DNA of 64,000 bases from an uncultured Pelagibacteraceae bacterium (lineage in GTDB: Bacteria > Pseudomonadota > Alphaproteobacteria > Pelagibacterales > Pelagibacteraceae), in contig CACFTS010000001.1 in NCBI GenBank assembly GCA_902569285.1, positions 57,705 through 121,704 on the forward strand, in the 5' to 3' direction. The position numbers were made by a program, and so were the translations under genes. The notes below the pieces were generated by a model. That model saw only the letters and a program-made list of their open reading frames with translations, was not told the origin of the DNA and ran no database searches. Below, one piece after another: positions 9,738-20,036 of the stretch; within the stretch, counting starts at the first letter, position 1; every line of letters begins with the position of its first letter.

Positions 9738-11198
9738 ATGAATTCAATAGTTATAGGTTCTGGTTTTGGCGGAATCGCTGCTGCACTTCGTCTTAAAGCT
9801 AAAGGTCATAAAGTTACTCTAATTGAAAAACATCCTGATCTTGGTGGTAGAGCAAGAGTATTTAGGAAAAATGGTTTTACTTATGATGGCGGTCCAACAG
9901 TAATTACTGCACCCTATTTGATTAATGAGTTATTTGAATTATTCAAAAAAGATCCAAAAGATTATATTGAACTATCTCCACTTAAAATTTGGTATCAATT
10001 TATTTTTGAAGACAAATCTAGATTCAATTACTCAGGCAATGAAATTGAGATGAGAAAACAAATAGAGGATATAAGTAAAGAAGATGTCAAAGGTTATGAA
10101 AAATTAGTAAACTTTACAAAAAAAATTTTTGACAAAGGTTTTACAGAACTTGCGGATGTTCCATTTGATAAACCTTTCGTGATGATTCGGCAATTACCAG
10201 CTCTATTAAAACTTAAAAGTTACAAATCAGTTTATTCTTTAGTTTCATCTTATATAAAAAATGAAAAATTAAGAAAAATGTTGAGCATGCATCCTCTTTT
10301 AGTTGGAGGAAATCCTTTTACGACAACTTCTATTTATGGATTAATTTTATATTTAGAAAAAAAATGGGGAATTCATTACTCAATGGGTGGAACAGGAAAT
10401 ATTATAAAAGGCTTTGAAAAATTAATGAATGAAGTGGGTATAGAAATAATTAAGGGCCATGAGGTAACCAAGATTATTTCTAAAGAAAATAAAATAACTG
10501 GTATCCAATTAGATAATCAAACTAACATTGAAACACACAATGTTATTTGTAATGCAGATCCACCTGCCGTTTATGAAAAAATGTTAAATGGAAATATAAA
10601 TAAATCATTATTGTTTAAATGGAAAAAAAATAGAATGGAATATTCAATGGGACTATTTGTTTATTATTTTGGAACCAAAAAAACTTATGATGAAGTGGAA
10701 CATCATACAATAAAATTTGGTAATAAATATAAAGAACATCTTGATGATATATTTGATAATAAAAAATTAAATAATGACATTAGCTATTATCTTCATAGAC
10801 CCTCTGCTACAGACAAATCTATGGCTCCAGAAGGAAAAGATTGTTTTTATGTTTTAGTACCAGTGCCTAATAACCAATCAAAAATTGATTGGTCTATCGA
10901 GGGAGAGAAAATGAAGAATTTGGTAATTAATAAAATGGAGAAAGATTTAATGTCAAATCTTCGAGAAAACATCATTGAAGATTTTTATTTAACGCCAGAT
11001 TACTTTGAAAAAGATCTCAATACTAAATATGGTTCTGGCTTTTCAATCCAACCAAAATTTTCACAATCTGCTTATTTTAGATTCCATAACAAATCTGAGA
11101 TATATGATAATCTTTATTTTGTAGGTGCTGGTACCCATCCGGGAGCTGGTGTTCCTGGCGTATTATCTTCAGCTAAAGTATTAGATAAAATATTATGA
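9738..11198 (+). CDS. crtI: Phytoene desaturase
   Basis: FAD motif GSGFGGIAAALRLKAKGHKVTLIEKHPDLGGRARVF; C-terminal FVGAGTHPGAGVPGVLSSAKV. Confidence 0.95.
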   Translation: MNSIVIGSGFGGIAAALRLKAKGHKVTLIEKHPDLGGRARVFRKNGFTYDGGPTVITAPYLINELFELFKKDPKDYIELSPLKIWYQFIFEDKSRFNYSGNEIEMRKQIEDISKEDVKGYEKLVNFTKKIFDKGFTELADVPFDKPFVMIRQLPALLKLKSYKSVYSLVSSYIKNEKLRKMLSMHPLLVGGNPFTTTSIYGLILYLEKKWGIHYSMGGTGNIIKGFEKLMNEVGIEIIKGHEVTKIISKENKITGIQLDNQTNIETHNVICNADPPAVYEKMLNGNINKSLLFKWKKNRMEYSMGLFVYYFGTKKTYDEVEHHTIKFGNKYKEHLDDIFDNKKLNNDISYYLHRPSATDKSMAPEGKDCFYVLVPVPNNQSKIDWSIEGEKMKNLVINKMEKDLMSNLRENIIEDFYLTPDYFEKDLNTKYGSGFSIQPKFSQSAYFRFHNKSEIYDNLYFVGAGTHPGAGVPGVLSSAKVLDKIL

Positions 11199-12046
11199 TG
11201 TCAAAAAATTACTTATCTATTTATGCAAAATCATTTAATTGGGCGGGTTTTTTTTTACCAAAAGAAGTTTATGAAAAATGTTCAACACTTTATGATTTTT
11301 GTAGAACTTTAGATAATATTGCTGACGAAGACTTTGATTTAGAAATAAAAAAAGAAAAATTTAAAAAATTTAAAGATGATTTTAAAAGTAAAAATTTTGA
11401 TAATAAAATAATTAGAAATATCTACTTGTTAATTGAAGAAAAAAATATTTCAATAAATATAATTTATGATTTATTTGATGGAATAGAATCTGATTTAAGA
11501 TATGAATTAAAAATAAATTCTTTTCAAGAGTTACTTGTTTATTCATATAGAGTAGCGGGAAGCGTCGGTTTAATGATGGCTAAAATATTAAATGTTAAAA
11601 CATATAATTCTCTTAAAGGAGCAATAGATTTGGGTATTGCTATGCAACTAACTAACATTGCAAGAGATGTAATTGAAGATAGTAAAAAAAATAGGCAATA
11701 CATTGGTTCAGATTTTAATACTATAAAAAATACAATTAAAATAGCCGATCTATTTTATGATAGTTCATTTAAATCTATTAAAGAAATTCCATTAAGTTGT
11801 AGACTATCAATATTAGTTGCTAGAAGGGTATATCGAGAAATTGGTAATAAAATTTTAAAAAAAAAGAATATTAAAAACTACAAAGATTCAGGAAAAATTT
11901 ATGTTTCAAATATAGAAAAAATATCTCAAACAATTTTAGCTTCTTTTGATTTAGTAACTCTTATATTTGTTAGATCTAACAAACACATGAGAAAAAATGA
12001 ACATGATATAATAAGTCAAGAAATAAACCTTAATGAAAGAATTTGA
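11195..12046 (+). CDS. crtB: Phytoene synthase
   Basis: RTLDNIADE and QLTNIARDVIED Asp-rich motifs; overlaps crtI. Confidence 0.93.
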   Translation: MMSKNYLSIYAKSFNWAGFFLPKEVYEKCSTLYDFCRTLDNIADEDFDLEIKKEKFKKFKDDFKSKNFDNKIIRNIYLLIEEKNISINIIYDLFDGIESDLRYELKINSFQELLVYSYRVAGSVGLMMAKILNVKTYNSLKGAIDLGIAMQLTNIARDVIEDSKKNRQYIGSDFNTIKNTIKIADLFYDSSFKSIKEIPLSCRLSILVARRVYREIGNKILKKKNIKNYKDSGKIYVSNIEKISQTILASFDLVTLIFVRSNKHMRKNEHDIISQEINLNERI

Positions 12047-13100
12047 TTATATAATTATTGGAGGTGGTTGTGCAGGTTTATCTCTTGCCTATGAATTAGA
12101 AACTCATAAAAAATTAAAAGATAAGACTTTAGCAATTATTGAGCCCAGACAAGAATATAAAAAAGATAAAACTTGGTCTTTTTGGAAAATGGAACCCCAC
12201 AATTTTGACGATTGTGTTAAAAAGAGTTGGGAAAACTTTTCGATTAATATTCCAGGGAATACTAATCATTTAGAATGTAAAAATTATCCTTACCAAAGTA
12301 TTGATAGCGGTTTATTTTATGAAAAAATAAATAATGTATTAAAAGAAAATAAAAATATTTCTTTTTTAAAAGACTTAAAGGAAATTAATTCGAAAAATTC
12401 ATTTATTTTTAATAGTGTTCCTACCATCAAAAAAAATCATCTTAATCTTTGGCAACATTTTTGTGGAGTGGAAATTGAAACTAAAAGCGATTTCTTCGAT
12501 GAAGGTATTTTTAATCTTATGGACTTTGACTGTGAACAAAGAGAAAGTGTTCATTTCTTTTACACACTTCCTTACTCAAAAAATAAAGCTTTAGTGGAAA
12601 CTACCTGGTTATCTAAAATGAATGATAATTCTCAAAAAGATTACGATAAACAAATTAAAGATTATATTGAAAAACATTTAAATTTAAAAAATTACAAAAT
12701 TACTTACAAAGAAGAAGGTGCAATCCCTCTATTCTATCCATTATACGAAAAGGAAGGAAATAAAATAAATATTGGAACTGCTGGGGGAATGACAAGATTG
12801 AGTACTGGCTATACCTTTTTAAATATTCAAGAACACAGCAGATATATAAGAGAAAATATTGAAAATATTTATAATACAAAAAAATATGAAATAAGTAAAA
12901 AATATCAATTCTTAGATGAGATATTTCTGCGAGTTCTAAATAAGCATCCTGAAAAAATGTCTAATATATTCTTTAAAATGTTTAAGGCACCCCCAAAGAC
13001 TGTTATAAAATTTTTATCTAACAAAAGTAATTTTTTTGAAGATTTAACTATAATTTTCAAAATGCCAAAATGGACTTTTATTAGAGCTTTATTTTACTAG
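12033..13100 (+). CDS. crtY: Lycopene beta-cyclase
   Basis: Dinucleotide motif IIGGGCAGLSLAYEL; GTAGGMTRLSTGYTF; operon context. Confidence 0.92.
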   Translation: MKEFDYIIIGGGCAGLSLAYELETHKKLKDKTLAIIEPRQEYKKDKTWSFWKMEPHNFDDCVKKSWENFSINIPGNTNHLECKNYPYQSIDSGLFYEKINNVLKENKNISFLKDLKEINSKNSFIFNSVPTIKKNHLNLWQHFCGVEIETKSDFFDEGIFNLMDFDCEQRESVHFFYTLPYSKNKALVETTWLSKMNDNSQKDYDKQIKDYIEKHLNLKNYKITYKEEGAIPLFYPLYEKEGNKINIGTAGGMTRLSTGYTFLNIQEHSRYIRENIENIYNTKKYEISKKYQFLDEIFLRVLNKHPEKMSNIFFKMFKAPPKTVIKFLSNKSNFFEDLTIIFKMPKWTFIRALFY

Positions 13101-13111
13101 ATTAATTAAAA

Positions 13112-14047
13112 ATGAATAATCAAATAAAAAAAATAAATTTTAATCATTCTTTTATTTTTTTTTTATTTTGCAACATTTTTTCTTTAATAATTTTTAAAAT
13201 AAATAATTTTACAATTTCTCCATTAGTTTGTTTATTTTTAATTTTAAGTATCGGTATTTCTCATGGTTCATTAGACCATTTAAAAGGGAGGAGACTTCTT
13301 AAAATTCTTGAGATAAATAATATTTTTATTTTTTATTTAGCATATATCTTAATAGCAATAGCAATCATAATTCTATGGATAATTATACCTTTAATTTCTT
13401 TAATAGTTTTTTTATTAGTAGCTTCATTTCATTTTGGTAAAGAGGATACTCAATTTTTAATAGTTAAAAATTCATATTTTAATCAATTATTATTTTTCTT
13501 TAAAGGAACCTTGATAATTTTAGCACCTATGTATTTTCATTTTGATGAAACAGTATCTATATTTAAATTATTATTTATTGAGAATGAATCTTTTTATACA
13601 GGTTTAAACTTTATTGAAACTAATAAACTTTTATATATTGGTATAATTTTAAGCACTTTATCTAGTATTTTTTTATTTATTAAAAATTTTGAAATAAAAA
13701 AATTTATTATTTTTTTAGATTATTTTTCAATTTTAATTTTAAACTATTATTTTTCTCCTTTAGTATCATTTACAATTTATTTTTGCTTTTTGCACTCAAT
13801 AAGACACAGTATTACATTATCTTTCGAACTAGATGAAAATGACATTTATAATGGATTTAAAATTTTTATAAAAAAAGCATTACCTTTGACAATCCTAACT
13901 GCTACTTTTTGTTTGATGGGTCTTTATTTTTTAAATAATAATTATGATTTTAACAATTCAATTTTAAAAATAATATTTATAGGTTTGGCGTCTTTAACTT
14001 TTCCTCATATATTGCTCGAATATTTAATTGAAAAAAATGAAAAATAA
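13112..14047 (+). CDS. blh: Brp/Blh family beta-carotene 15,15'-dioxygenase (retinal-forming)
   Basis: Polytopic membrane protein with GISHGSLDHLKG, SFHFGKEDTQF, PHILLEYL; downstream of crtY. Confidence 0.88.
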   Translation: MNNQIKKINFNHSFIFFLFCNIFSLIIFKINNFTISPLVCLFLILSIGISHGSLDHLKGRRLLKILEINNIFIFYLAYILIAIAIIILWIIIPLISLIVFLLVASFHFGKEDTQFLIVKNSYFNQLLFFFKGTLIILAPMYFHFDETVSIFKLLFIENESFYTGLNFIETNKLLYIGIILSTLSSIFLFIKNFEIKKFIIFLDYFSILILNYYFSPLVSFTIYFCFLHSIRHSITLSFELDENDIYNGFKIFIKKALPLTILTATFCLMGLYFLNNNYDFNNSILKIIFIGLASLTFPHILLEYLIEKNEK

Positions 14048-14981
14048 AGAATTAAAAATATTATTGTCTTCTCCTCGAGGCTTTTGTGCCGGTGTTGAAA
14101 GAGCTATCGAAATTGTTGAAAAATCCATTAAAAAATATGGTGTACCAGTCTATGTTCGACACGAAATAGTTCACAATAAATTCGTAGTTGATGATTTAAA
14201 AAATAAAGGAGCTATATTTGTTGAAGAACTCGAGGAAATAAAAGATAAATCTAGACCAGTAATTTTTTCTGCTCACGGTGTTCCTAAAAAAATACCCGAG
14301 GATGCAAAAAAATATAATATGACTTATGTTGATGCCACATGCCCACTGGTCTCAAAAGTACATCGTGAATCTGAAAATCTTTATAAAGCTGGTTACCATT
14401 TAATATTAATTGGTCATAAAAATCATCCAGAAGTTATAGGTACAATGGGTCAATTACCTAATGGATCTATTGACTTAATTCAAAATGAGCATGAGGCAAA
14501 AAAATATGATCTAAAAAATGATAAGAAGATTGCTTTTGTTACACAGACAACTTTATCAATAGATGATACCAAAGACATAATTAAAATTTTAAAAAATAGA
14601 TTTCCAAATATTAGAGAACCACTTAAAGAGGACATTTGTTATGCAACGACAAATAGACAAATGACTGTTAAAAATATTGCAAAGAAATGTGATGTATTTT
14701 TTGTAATTGGTAGTAGAAATTCATCAAATTCAATGAGGCTTGTTGAGGTAGCTAAAAAATCTGGATGTCCTAGTGCTCATCTAATCCATTCTCAAAGTGA
14801 AATACCATATGACTTAATTGAAAATTCAAATACAATTGGTATTTCTTCTGGAGCATCAGCGCCTGAAATACTAGTTAAGAATTTTATAAATAATTTGAAA
14901 AATAGATTTACAGTTATTATAGATGAAATAGAAATAATTAAAGAAGATGTTGTTTTTAAAATCCCAAAAAAATTAAATTAA
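14037..14981 (+). CDS. ispH: 4-hydroxy-3-methylbut-2-enyl diphosphate reductase
   Basis: PRGFCAGVERAI, DATCPLVSKVH, ICYATTNRQ motifs. Confidence 0.95.
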   Translation: MKNKELKILLSSPRGFCAGVERAIEIVEKSIKKYGVPVYVRHEIVHNKFVVDDLKNKGAIFVEELEEIKDKSRPVIFSAHGVPKKIPEDAKKYNMTYVDATCPLVSKVHRESENLYKAGYHLILIGHKNHPEVIGTMGQLPNGSIDLIQNEHEAKKYDLKNDKKIAFVTQTTLSIDDTKDIIKILKNRFPNIREPLKEDICYATTNRQMTVKNIAKKCDVFFVIGSRNSSNSMRLVEVAKKSGCPSAHLIHSQSEIPYDLIENSNTIGISSGASAPEILVKNFINNLKNRFTVIIDEIEIIKEDVVFKIPKKLN

Positions 14982-15947
14982 ATGGCCGTTTATACAAAAA
15001 TAAATAAAAAAGATATTTCTTATATTAATAGAAAATTTGAAATTGAAAAATTTATCAATTTTAAAGGTATTAAACAGGGAATTGAAAATACCAATTATTT
15101 ATTAAGATCAAAAAATAAAAAATTTATATTAACAATTTTTGAAAAAAGAGTTTTTAAAAAAGAAATTCCTTTTTTTATGAAATTAATGGATAAATTAAAC
15201 CAATCAAAAATTAATTGTCCAAAGCCCCTAAAAACTTACAATGGAAATTATCTTATAGGGTTAAGAAATAAAATGGCATGTGTTGTTTCCTTTATGGAAG
15301 GAAAAGATAAAAAAAAACTAAGTTTAAAAAATTGTTATGATGTTGGAAGAATTGTTGGAGAAATGCATTTAACTACAAAAAATATAAATCTTTTTAGAAA
15401 AAATTCTATGAACATTAAAAATTTAAATCCATTATTAAAAAGCATAAAATTTAAATCAAAAAAATTTAATAATTTAGATAAATTTTTAAAAAATAATTTT
15501 AAAGACATAAAAAAAAATTGGCCAAAAAAATTACCTAATGGAATAATCCATGGAGATTTATTTATTGATAATATTTTTTTCAAAAAAAATAAATTATCTG
15601 GAATTATTGATTTTTACTTTGCTGCGAACGATTTTTTTATGTACGAAATAGCTATTTGCATCAATGCTTTATGCTTTGATAAAAAAAATTCAAAATTTAA
15701 GATTAATAAACAAAAAATAAAAAATTTAATCAGAGGATATGAAAAAGTTAAAAAAATCTCACTTAAAGAAAAAAGATCTTTGAATATTTTATGTCGAGGT
15801 GCTGCGATGAGATATTTTCTTACTAGACTTTATGATTATTCAAATACTCCTAAAACAGCTTTAATAAAGATTAAAGATCCAGGAGAATATTATCAAAAAC
15901 TTATAATACACAATAATTTAAGCACATATAAAGATTATTTAATTTAA
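14982..15947 (+). CDS. thrB: Homoserine kinase (APH-fold, ThrB type)
   Basis: KGIKQGIENTNYLL, NGIIHGDLFIDNIFF motifs; between ispH and rnhA. Confidence 0.9.
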   Translation: MAVYTKINKKDISYINRKFEIEKFINFKGIKQGIENTNYLLRSKNKKFILTIFEKRVFKKEIPFFMKLMDKLNQSKINCPKPLKTYNGNYLIGLRNKMACVVSFMEGKDKKKLSLKNCYDVGRIVGEMHLTTKNINLFRKNSMNIKNLNPLLKSIKFKSKKFNNLDKFLKNNFKDIKKNWPKKLPNGIIHGDLFIDNIFFKKNKLSGIIDFYFAANDFFMYEIAICINALCFDKKNSKFKINKQKIKNLIRGYEKVKKISLKEKRSLNILCRGAAMRYFLTRLYDYSNTPKTALIKIKDPGEYYQKLIIHNNLSTYKDYLI

Positions 15948-16366
15948 TGATTAAAATTTATACTGATGGATCATGCATAGGAAATCCAGGTAATGGTGGA
16001 TGGGCTGCAATAATTATTAAAGATGGAAAAAAAACTCAGATAAAAGGAAATAAAAAAAATGCTACCAACAATCAGATGGAATTACTTGCTCCAATAAAAG
16101 CATTAAAAAAAATCCCTAAAGGTAGCAAAATACAAATTTTTACAGACTCTAAATATGTAAAGTCAGGAATAACAGAATGGATCCATAATTGGAAAAAAAA
16201 TGGATGGAAAACTGCAAACAAACAACCAGTTAAAAATAAAGAACTTTGGACAGAGTTAGATCTTTTAACCAATGAATTTGAAATAAGCTGGAATTGGGTA
16301 AAAGCACACTCTACAGATAAATTAAATAACGAAGTAGATTTAATCGCTAGAGAAGCTGCTAATTAA
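15947..16366 (+). CDS. rnhA: Ribonuclease HI
   Basis: IYTDGSCIGNPGNGGWAA, NNQMELLA, TDSKYV, WVKAHS. Confidence 0.97.
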   Translation: MIKIYTDGSCIGNPGNGGWAAIIIKDGKKTQIKGNKKNATNNQMELLAPIKALKKIPKGSKIQIFTDSKYVKSGITEWIHNWKKNGWKTANKQPVKNKELWTELDLLTNEFEISWNWVKAHSTDKLNNEVDLIAREAAN

Positions 16367-17730
16367 ACTTTGCTTTTAACAAAGTTTTTTACCTCTTCGG
16401 TGTTGTTATTTAAAACTTTAAAATTCTCATCTTTATTAAGCACATACTGAAGTTCTTCAGGTAATTTTTCATGTTTATTTATTGAATTATTTATAGCGTC
16501 TGGAAATTTACATGGATGGGCAGTTGATAAAACTATACAATCATTAAAAGATAATTTATTTGCAGCCCCTACTCCAACTGCAGTATGTGGATCTAATATA
16601 ATATCATTTTCTTCATAATTTTTTTTAATAATATCTAAAGTTTCTTTTTCATTGCAACTTTCAGATAAAAAATCTTTTTGAATAATTTCTAAACTTGGTT
16701 TATCAATTTTATAAGAATTTTGCTTAACTTTTTTCATAATTTCTGCAGTTATTTTAGAGTCAGAATTATTTACATAGTAAATTAATCTTTCAAAGTTGCT
16801 TGCTAATTGAATATCCATGCTAGGTGACAATGTTTCTTTAACTTCTTTTGAAACGTAATCTCCTTTTGAGATAGCTCTATGTAAAATATCATTTTCATTT
16901 GTTGCAACAATTAATTTGTCTATTGGTAATCCCATTTTCTTAGCAAGATAACCTGCGAAGACATCACCAAAGTTACCTGTTGGGACTGAAAATGAAATTG
17001 TTTCTTTGCCTAATTTAAAATATGAGTAAAAATAATATACTGTTTGAGCAATAATTCTTGCCCAATTTATTGAGTTCACACCTGACATATTTATAGATTT
17101 AGAAAACTCCAAATCAGAAAACATTTGTTTTACAATATTTTGGCAATCATCAAAATTTCCATCTATTGCTATATTGAAAACATTCTTCTCTTCAACTGTA
17201 GTCATTAATTTTCTTTGAACAGAAGAAATTTTATTATTCGGATGTAAAACAAAAATATTTAAATTAGATTTTCCTTTAATAGCATCTATGGCTGCAGCAC
17301 CTGTGTCTCCGGATGTTGCTACAACTATGTTTATTTTTTTATCACTTTTGTTTAAATAATATTCATACAAATTACCAATGAATTGCATTGCAACATCTTT
17401 AAAAGCTAATGTGGGGCCATGAAATAATTCTAATAATTTTATCTCTCCAACACTTGAGATTTTAACAACCTCTTTTTCTCTAAATGTTGAGTACGATTTA
17501 TTAATTAAAGATGAAAGTTCTTCTTTTGAGATAAAATCTGCTGAAAATAAATTAATTATTTCAGTAGACAATTCATTATAATTTAAATTTTTAAGCTCTA
17601 ATAATTCATCTGTATTATATTTTTTTAATGATTTTGGTACATAAAGACCTCCATCATCAGCCAAACCTTTTATAAAAACTTGCTCAAAGTTGTACACTTT
17701 AGAGTTATCTCTTGTGCTTATATATTTCAT
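16363..17730 (-). CDS. thrC: Threonine synthase
   Basis: MKYISTRDNSKVYNFEQVFIKGLADDGGLYVP; PLP motif LAFKDVAMQF. Confidence 0.95.
   Translation of the reverse strand: MKYISTRDNSKVYNFEQVFIKGLADDGGLYVPKSLKKYNTDELLELKNLNYNELSTEIINLFSADFISKEELSSLINKSYSTFREKEVVKISSVGEIKLLELFHGPTLAFKDVAMQFIGNLYEYYLNKSDKKINIVVATSGDTGAAAIDAIKGKSNLNIFVLHPNNKISSVQRKLMTTVEEKNVFNIAIDGNFDDCQNIVKQMFSDLEFSKSINMSGVNSINWARIIAQTVYYFYSYFKLGKETISFSVPTGNFGDVFAGYLAKKMGLPIDKLIVATNENDILHRAISKGDYVSKEVKETLSPSMDIQLASNFERLIYYVNNSDSKITAEIMKKVKQNSYKIDKPSLEIIQKDFLSESCNEKETLDIIKKNYEENDIILDPHTAVGVGAANKLSFNDCIVLSTAHPCKFPDAINNSINKHEKLPEELQYVLNKDENFKVLNNNTEEVKNFVKSKV
16365..16390 (+). terminator. Rho-independent terminator-like hairpin for rnhA inside the 3' end of thrC
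   Basis: AAACTTTG(16365-16372)-CTTTTAA-CAAAGTTT(16380-16387) followed by T residues. Confidence 0.7.
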
Positions 17731-17777
17731 CTATGAATTTATATTTACTCTAATGTAATTTTTTTTAGTCGCAATAT

Positions 17778-18695
17778 CTAAATTAAATTATCCACTAAAA
17801 ATAATACAAAGATCAATAATAAATAAAGAATTGAGTAAGCAAATACTTTTTTTGCCTTTTTTAATTCAAATTTATTTTTTTTAAATTTATATAAATCGTA
17901 ACAAATATAATTGTAATAAATGGTAAGGGATAAAGAGACAAATAAGTATAGCATACCACTAAAACCTATTACATATGGAATTATAATTACTGGAAGCATA
18001 AATAAAGAATAAACAAAAATTTTTTTCTTTGTTTCTTCTATTCCTTTTGTATTTGGCAACATTGGAATTTTTGCTTTTGCATAATCTTTAGCTTTATAAA
18101 GACTTAATGCCCAAAAATGAGAGGGTGTCCAATAAAATATAATTAAAAAAAATGTAATTGGTTCAAGACTTAAAGAATTTGTTGCAATTGTCCAACCTAT
18201 AACTGGAGGTAGCGCACCTGCTGCTCCACCAATAACAATATTTTGGGGTGTCTTTCTTTTTAACCAAATAGTATAAACAAAAACATAAAATGTTATTGTT
18301 ATAAATAATAATGTAGCAGATAAAATATTTGAAAAGTAATAAAGTCCAATAATTGAAATTATTGATAAGACTATTCCATATATTAAGGCATGATCTTTAT
18401 GAATTTTTCCAGTTGGAATTGGTCTAAGACATGTCCTTGTCATTAAACTATCAAGGTCTGCTTCGTACCACATATTTAAAGTTCCTGCTGCACCAGCTCC
18501 TATAGTTACAAAGAAAATACAAATCAAAGAATCAAATAAAGGAATTTGATTAGGTGAAGTTAATAATCCTACAGCACAAGTAAATATAACAAGAGACATA
18601 ACTCTTGGTTTCATCAATAAATACAAAGATTTAATAAAAGTTCCTAAATCTAGTAGTAAAATAGAAACAGTGCTTTTTCTAATTGTATTGGACAA
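17778..18695 (-). CDS. ctaB: Protoheme IX farnesyltransferase
   Basis: UbiA-fold; AGTLNMWYEADLDSLMTRTCLRPIP motif; cox cluster. Confidence 0.95.
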   Translation of the reverse strand: MSNTIRKSTVSILLLDLGTFIKSLYLLMKPRVMSLVIFTCAVGLLTSPNQIPLFDSLICIFFVTIGAGAAGTLNMWYEADLDSLMTRTCLRPIPTGKIHKDHALIYGIVLSIISIIGLYYFSNILSATLLFITITFYVFVYTIWLKRKTPQNIVIGGAAGALPPVIGWTIATNSLSLEPITFFLIIFYWTPSHFWALSLYKAKDYAKAKIPMLPNTKGIEETKKKIFVYSLFMLPVIIIPYVIGFSGMLYLFVSLSLTIYYNYICYDLYKFKKNKFELKKAKKVFAYSILYLLLIFVLFLVDNLI

Positions 18696-18697
18696 AA

Positions 18698-18964
18698 TTA
18701 ACTTACGTTTGTTACAACAAATATAATAAACAATATCATTCCAATAATAAGAATATGATTGCCTAAATCAAAAAATCCTATTTGTTCATTCTTTTTATCA
18801 ATAAATTTTCTGCTAAGAGGTAAATTATCATATGGGTTTATTTTGATTTTTGATTCTTCCCTATTTTTATCATTTTCAACTTTTATTGAAACACCAAACC
18901 AAGTTATATAAATAAAAAATAAAAAAAATAATAAAAATCCAGCTAATATATTATATCCATCCAT
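18698..18964 (-). CDS. Small two-TM membrane protein in the cox cluster, unknown
   Basis: 88 aa with N- and C-terminal TM segments, between ctaB and cox subunit IV. Confidence 0.65.
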   Translation of the reverse strand: MDGYNILAGFLLFFLFFIYITWFGVSIKVENDKNREESKIKINPYDNLPLSRKFIDKKNEQIGFFDLGNHILIIGMILFIIFVVTNVS

Positions 18965-18970
18965 AAATTT

Positions 18971-19306
18971 TTATCCTCCTACAACAAAATAAAAAAGTCT
19001 AGTAAAAACAGTATATTCAAACTCTGCAACCATAAGAAATATAAAACATCCTATTGCGGTCATTGGCCACAAAAGAACGTTAACTAATGCATAACGTTCC
19101 CAAAATAAATGCATAAAAAAAGCCATAATAAGACCTGCTTTTAAAAACATAAACAGTAAAATCAAAGACCATCTAAGCAAACCTTGAAATTGGTACCAAT
19201 CCACCATGTAAGAAAAAAAACTTAGTACAAATAACAATCCCCATATCCAAAGATATATTCCTATCTTATGTGTTGTTGTTTGTTCTTGTTTTTTTGTTTC
19301 GCTCAT
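18971..19306 (-). CDS. Cytochrome c oxidase subunit IV (bacterial COX4/CyoD-like)
   Basis: Three TM segments; FMFLKAGLIMAFFMHLFWE motif; start trimmed to MSETKK. Confidence 0.82.
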   Translation of the reverse strand: MSETKKQEQTTTHKIGIYLWIWGLLFVLSFFSYMVDWYQFQGLLRWSLILLFMFLKAGLIMAFFMHLFWERYALVNVLLWPMTAIGCFIFLMVAEFEYTVFTRLFYFVVGG

Positions 19307-19313
19307 ATTTAAT

Positions 19314-20024
19314 TTACCATAAATAAAAAAATGCAAAAATAAATACCCATACTAAATCTACAAAGTGCCAGTACAATCCTAAAATTTCAATTTCAACATA
19401 GTCACCTTTTATTGTGGTAAACCAGCCTCTTTTTCCTTCATCATAATGACCTTTAAAAGTTTTATACGCATAGATAAATAAAAAAATTACTCCTATAGAA
19501 ACATGAGTACCGTGAAATCCAGTGATCATGAAAAAAAATGATCCAAATTGTTTTGCGCCAAAAGGATTTTCCCAAGGCCTTACTCCTTCATGGATTAATT
19601 TTGACCATTCAAAAGCTTGCATTCCAACAAAAATAAGTCCACCTATTGCTGTAGCCAATATTAGCCATCCACACATTTTTCTGTTTTTTTCATAACCATA
19701 TTTAACTGCAAGAGCCATTGTTCCACTGCTTGTAATCAATACAAAAGTCATAATAGCTATAAGTAATAAAGGAACTTCAACGCCAAAAACATGTAAGCCA
19801 AAAACTTGACTTGCATTTGGCCAATCAACCAAAGTTGATCCTCTACCCTTCATGTATGAAATCAAAAAACAACTAAATATAAATGTATCGCTTAATAAAA
19901 AGATCCACATCATTGCTTTACCCCAATGTACACCTTTAAACATGGTTTGATCAGAACCTGTATCCTGTGCCATTCCTTTAAAACCAGGTTTAAATTCGTA
20001 GCCTTCTATTTTTGGATCAGACAT
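19314..20024 (-). CDS. ctaE: Cytochrome c oxidase subunit III
   Basis: GMQAFEWSKL, TGFHGTHVSIGVIFL, WHFVDLVWVFIFAFFYLW. Confidence 0.93.
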   Translation of the reverse strand: MSDPKIEGYEFKPGFKGMAQDTGSDQTMFKGVHWGKAMMWIFLLSDTFIFSCFLISYMKGRGSTLVDWPNASQVFGLHVFGVEVPLLLIAIMTFVLITSSGTMALAVKYGYEKNRKMCGWLILATAIGGLIFVGMQAFEWSKLIHEGVRPWENPFGAKQFGSFFFMITGFHGTHVSIGVIFLFIYAYKTFKGHYDEGKRGWFTTIKGDYVEIEILGLYWHFVDLVWVFIFAFFYLW

Positions 20025-20036
20025 AGATCATCTTTT

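Noticed and set aside
9697-9738. TTTTTTCTAAAAAA as a terminator between atpF and crtI
   Set aside because: All A/T stem with a 2-nt loop; not a stable hairpin
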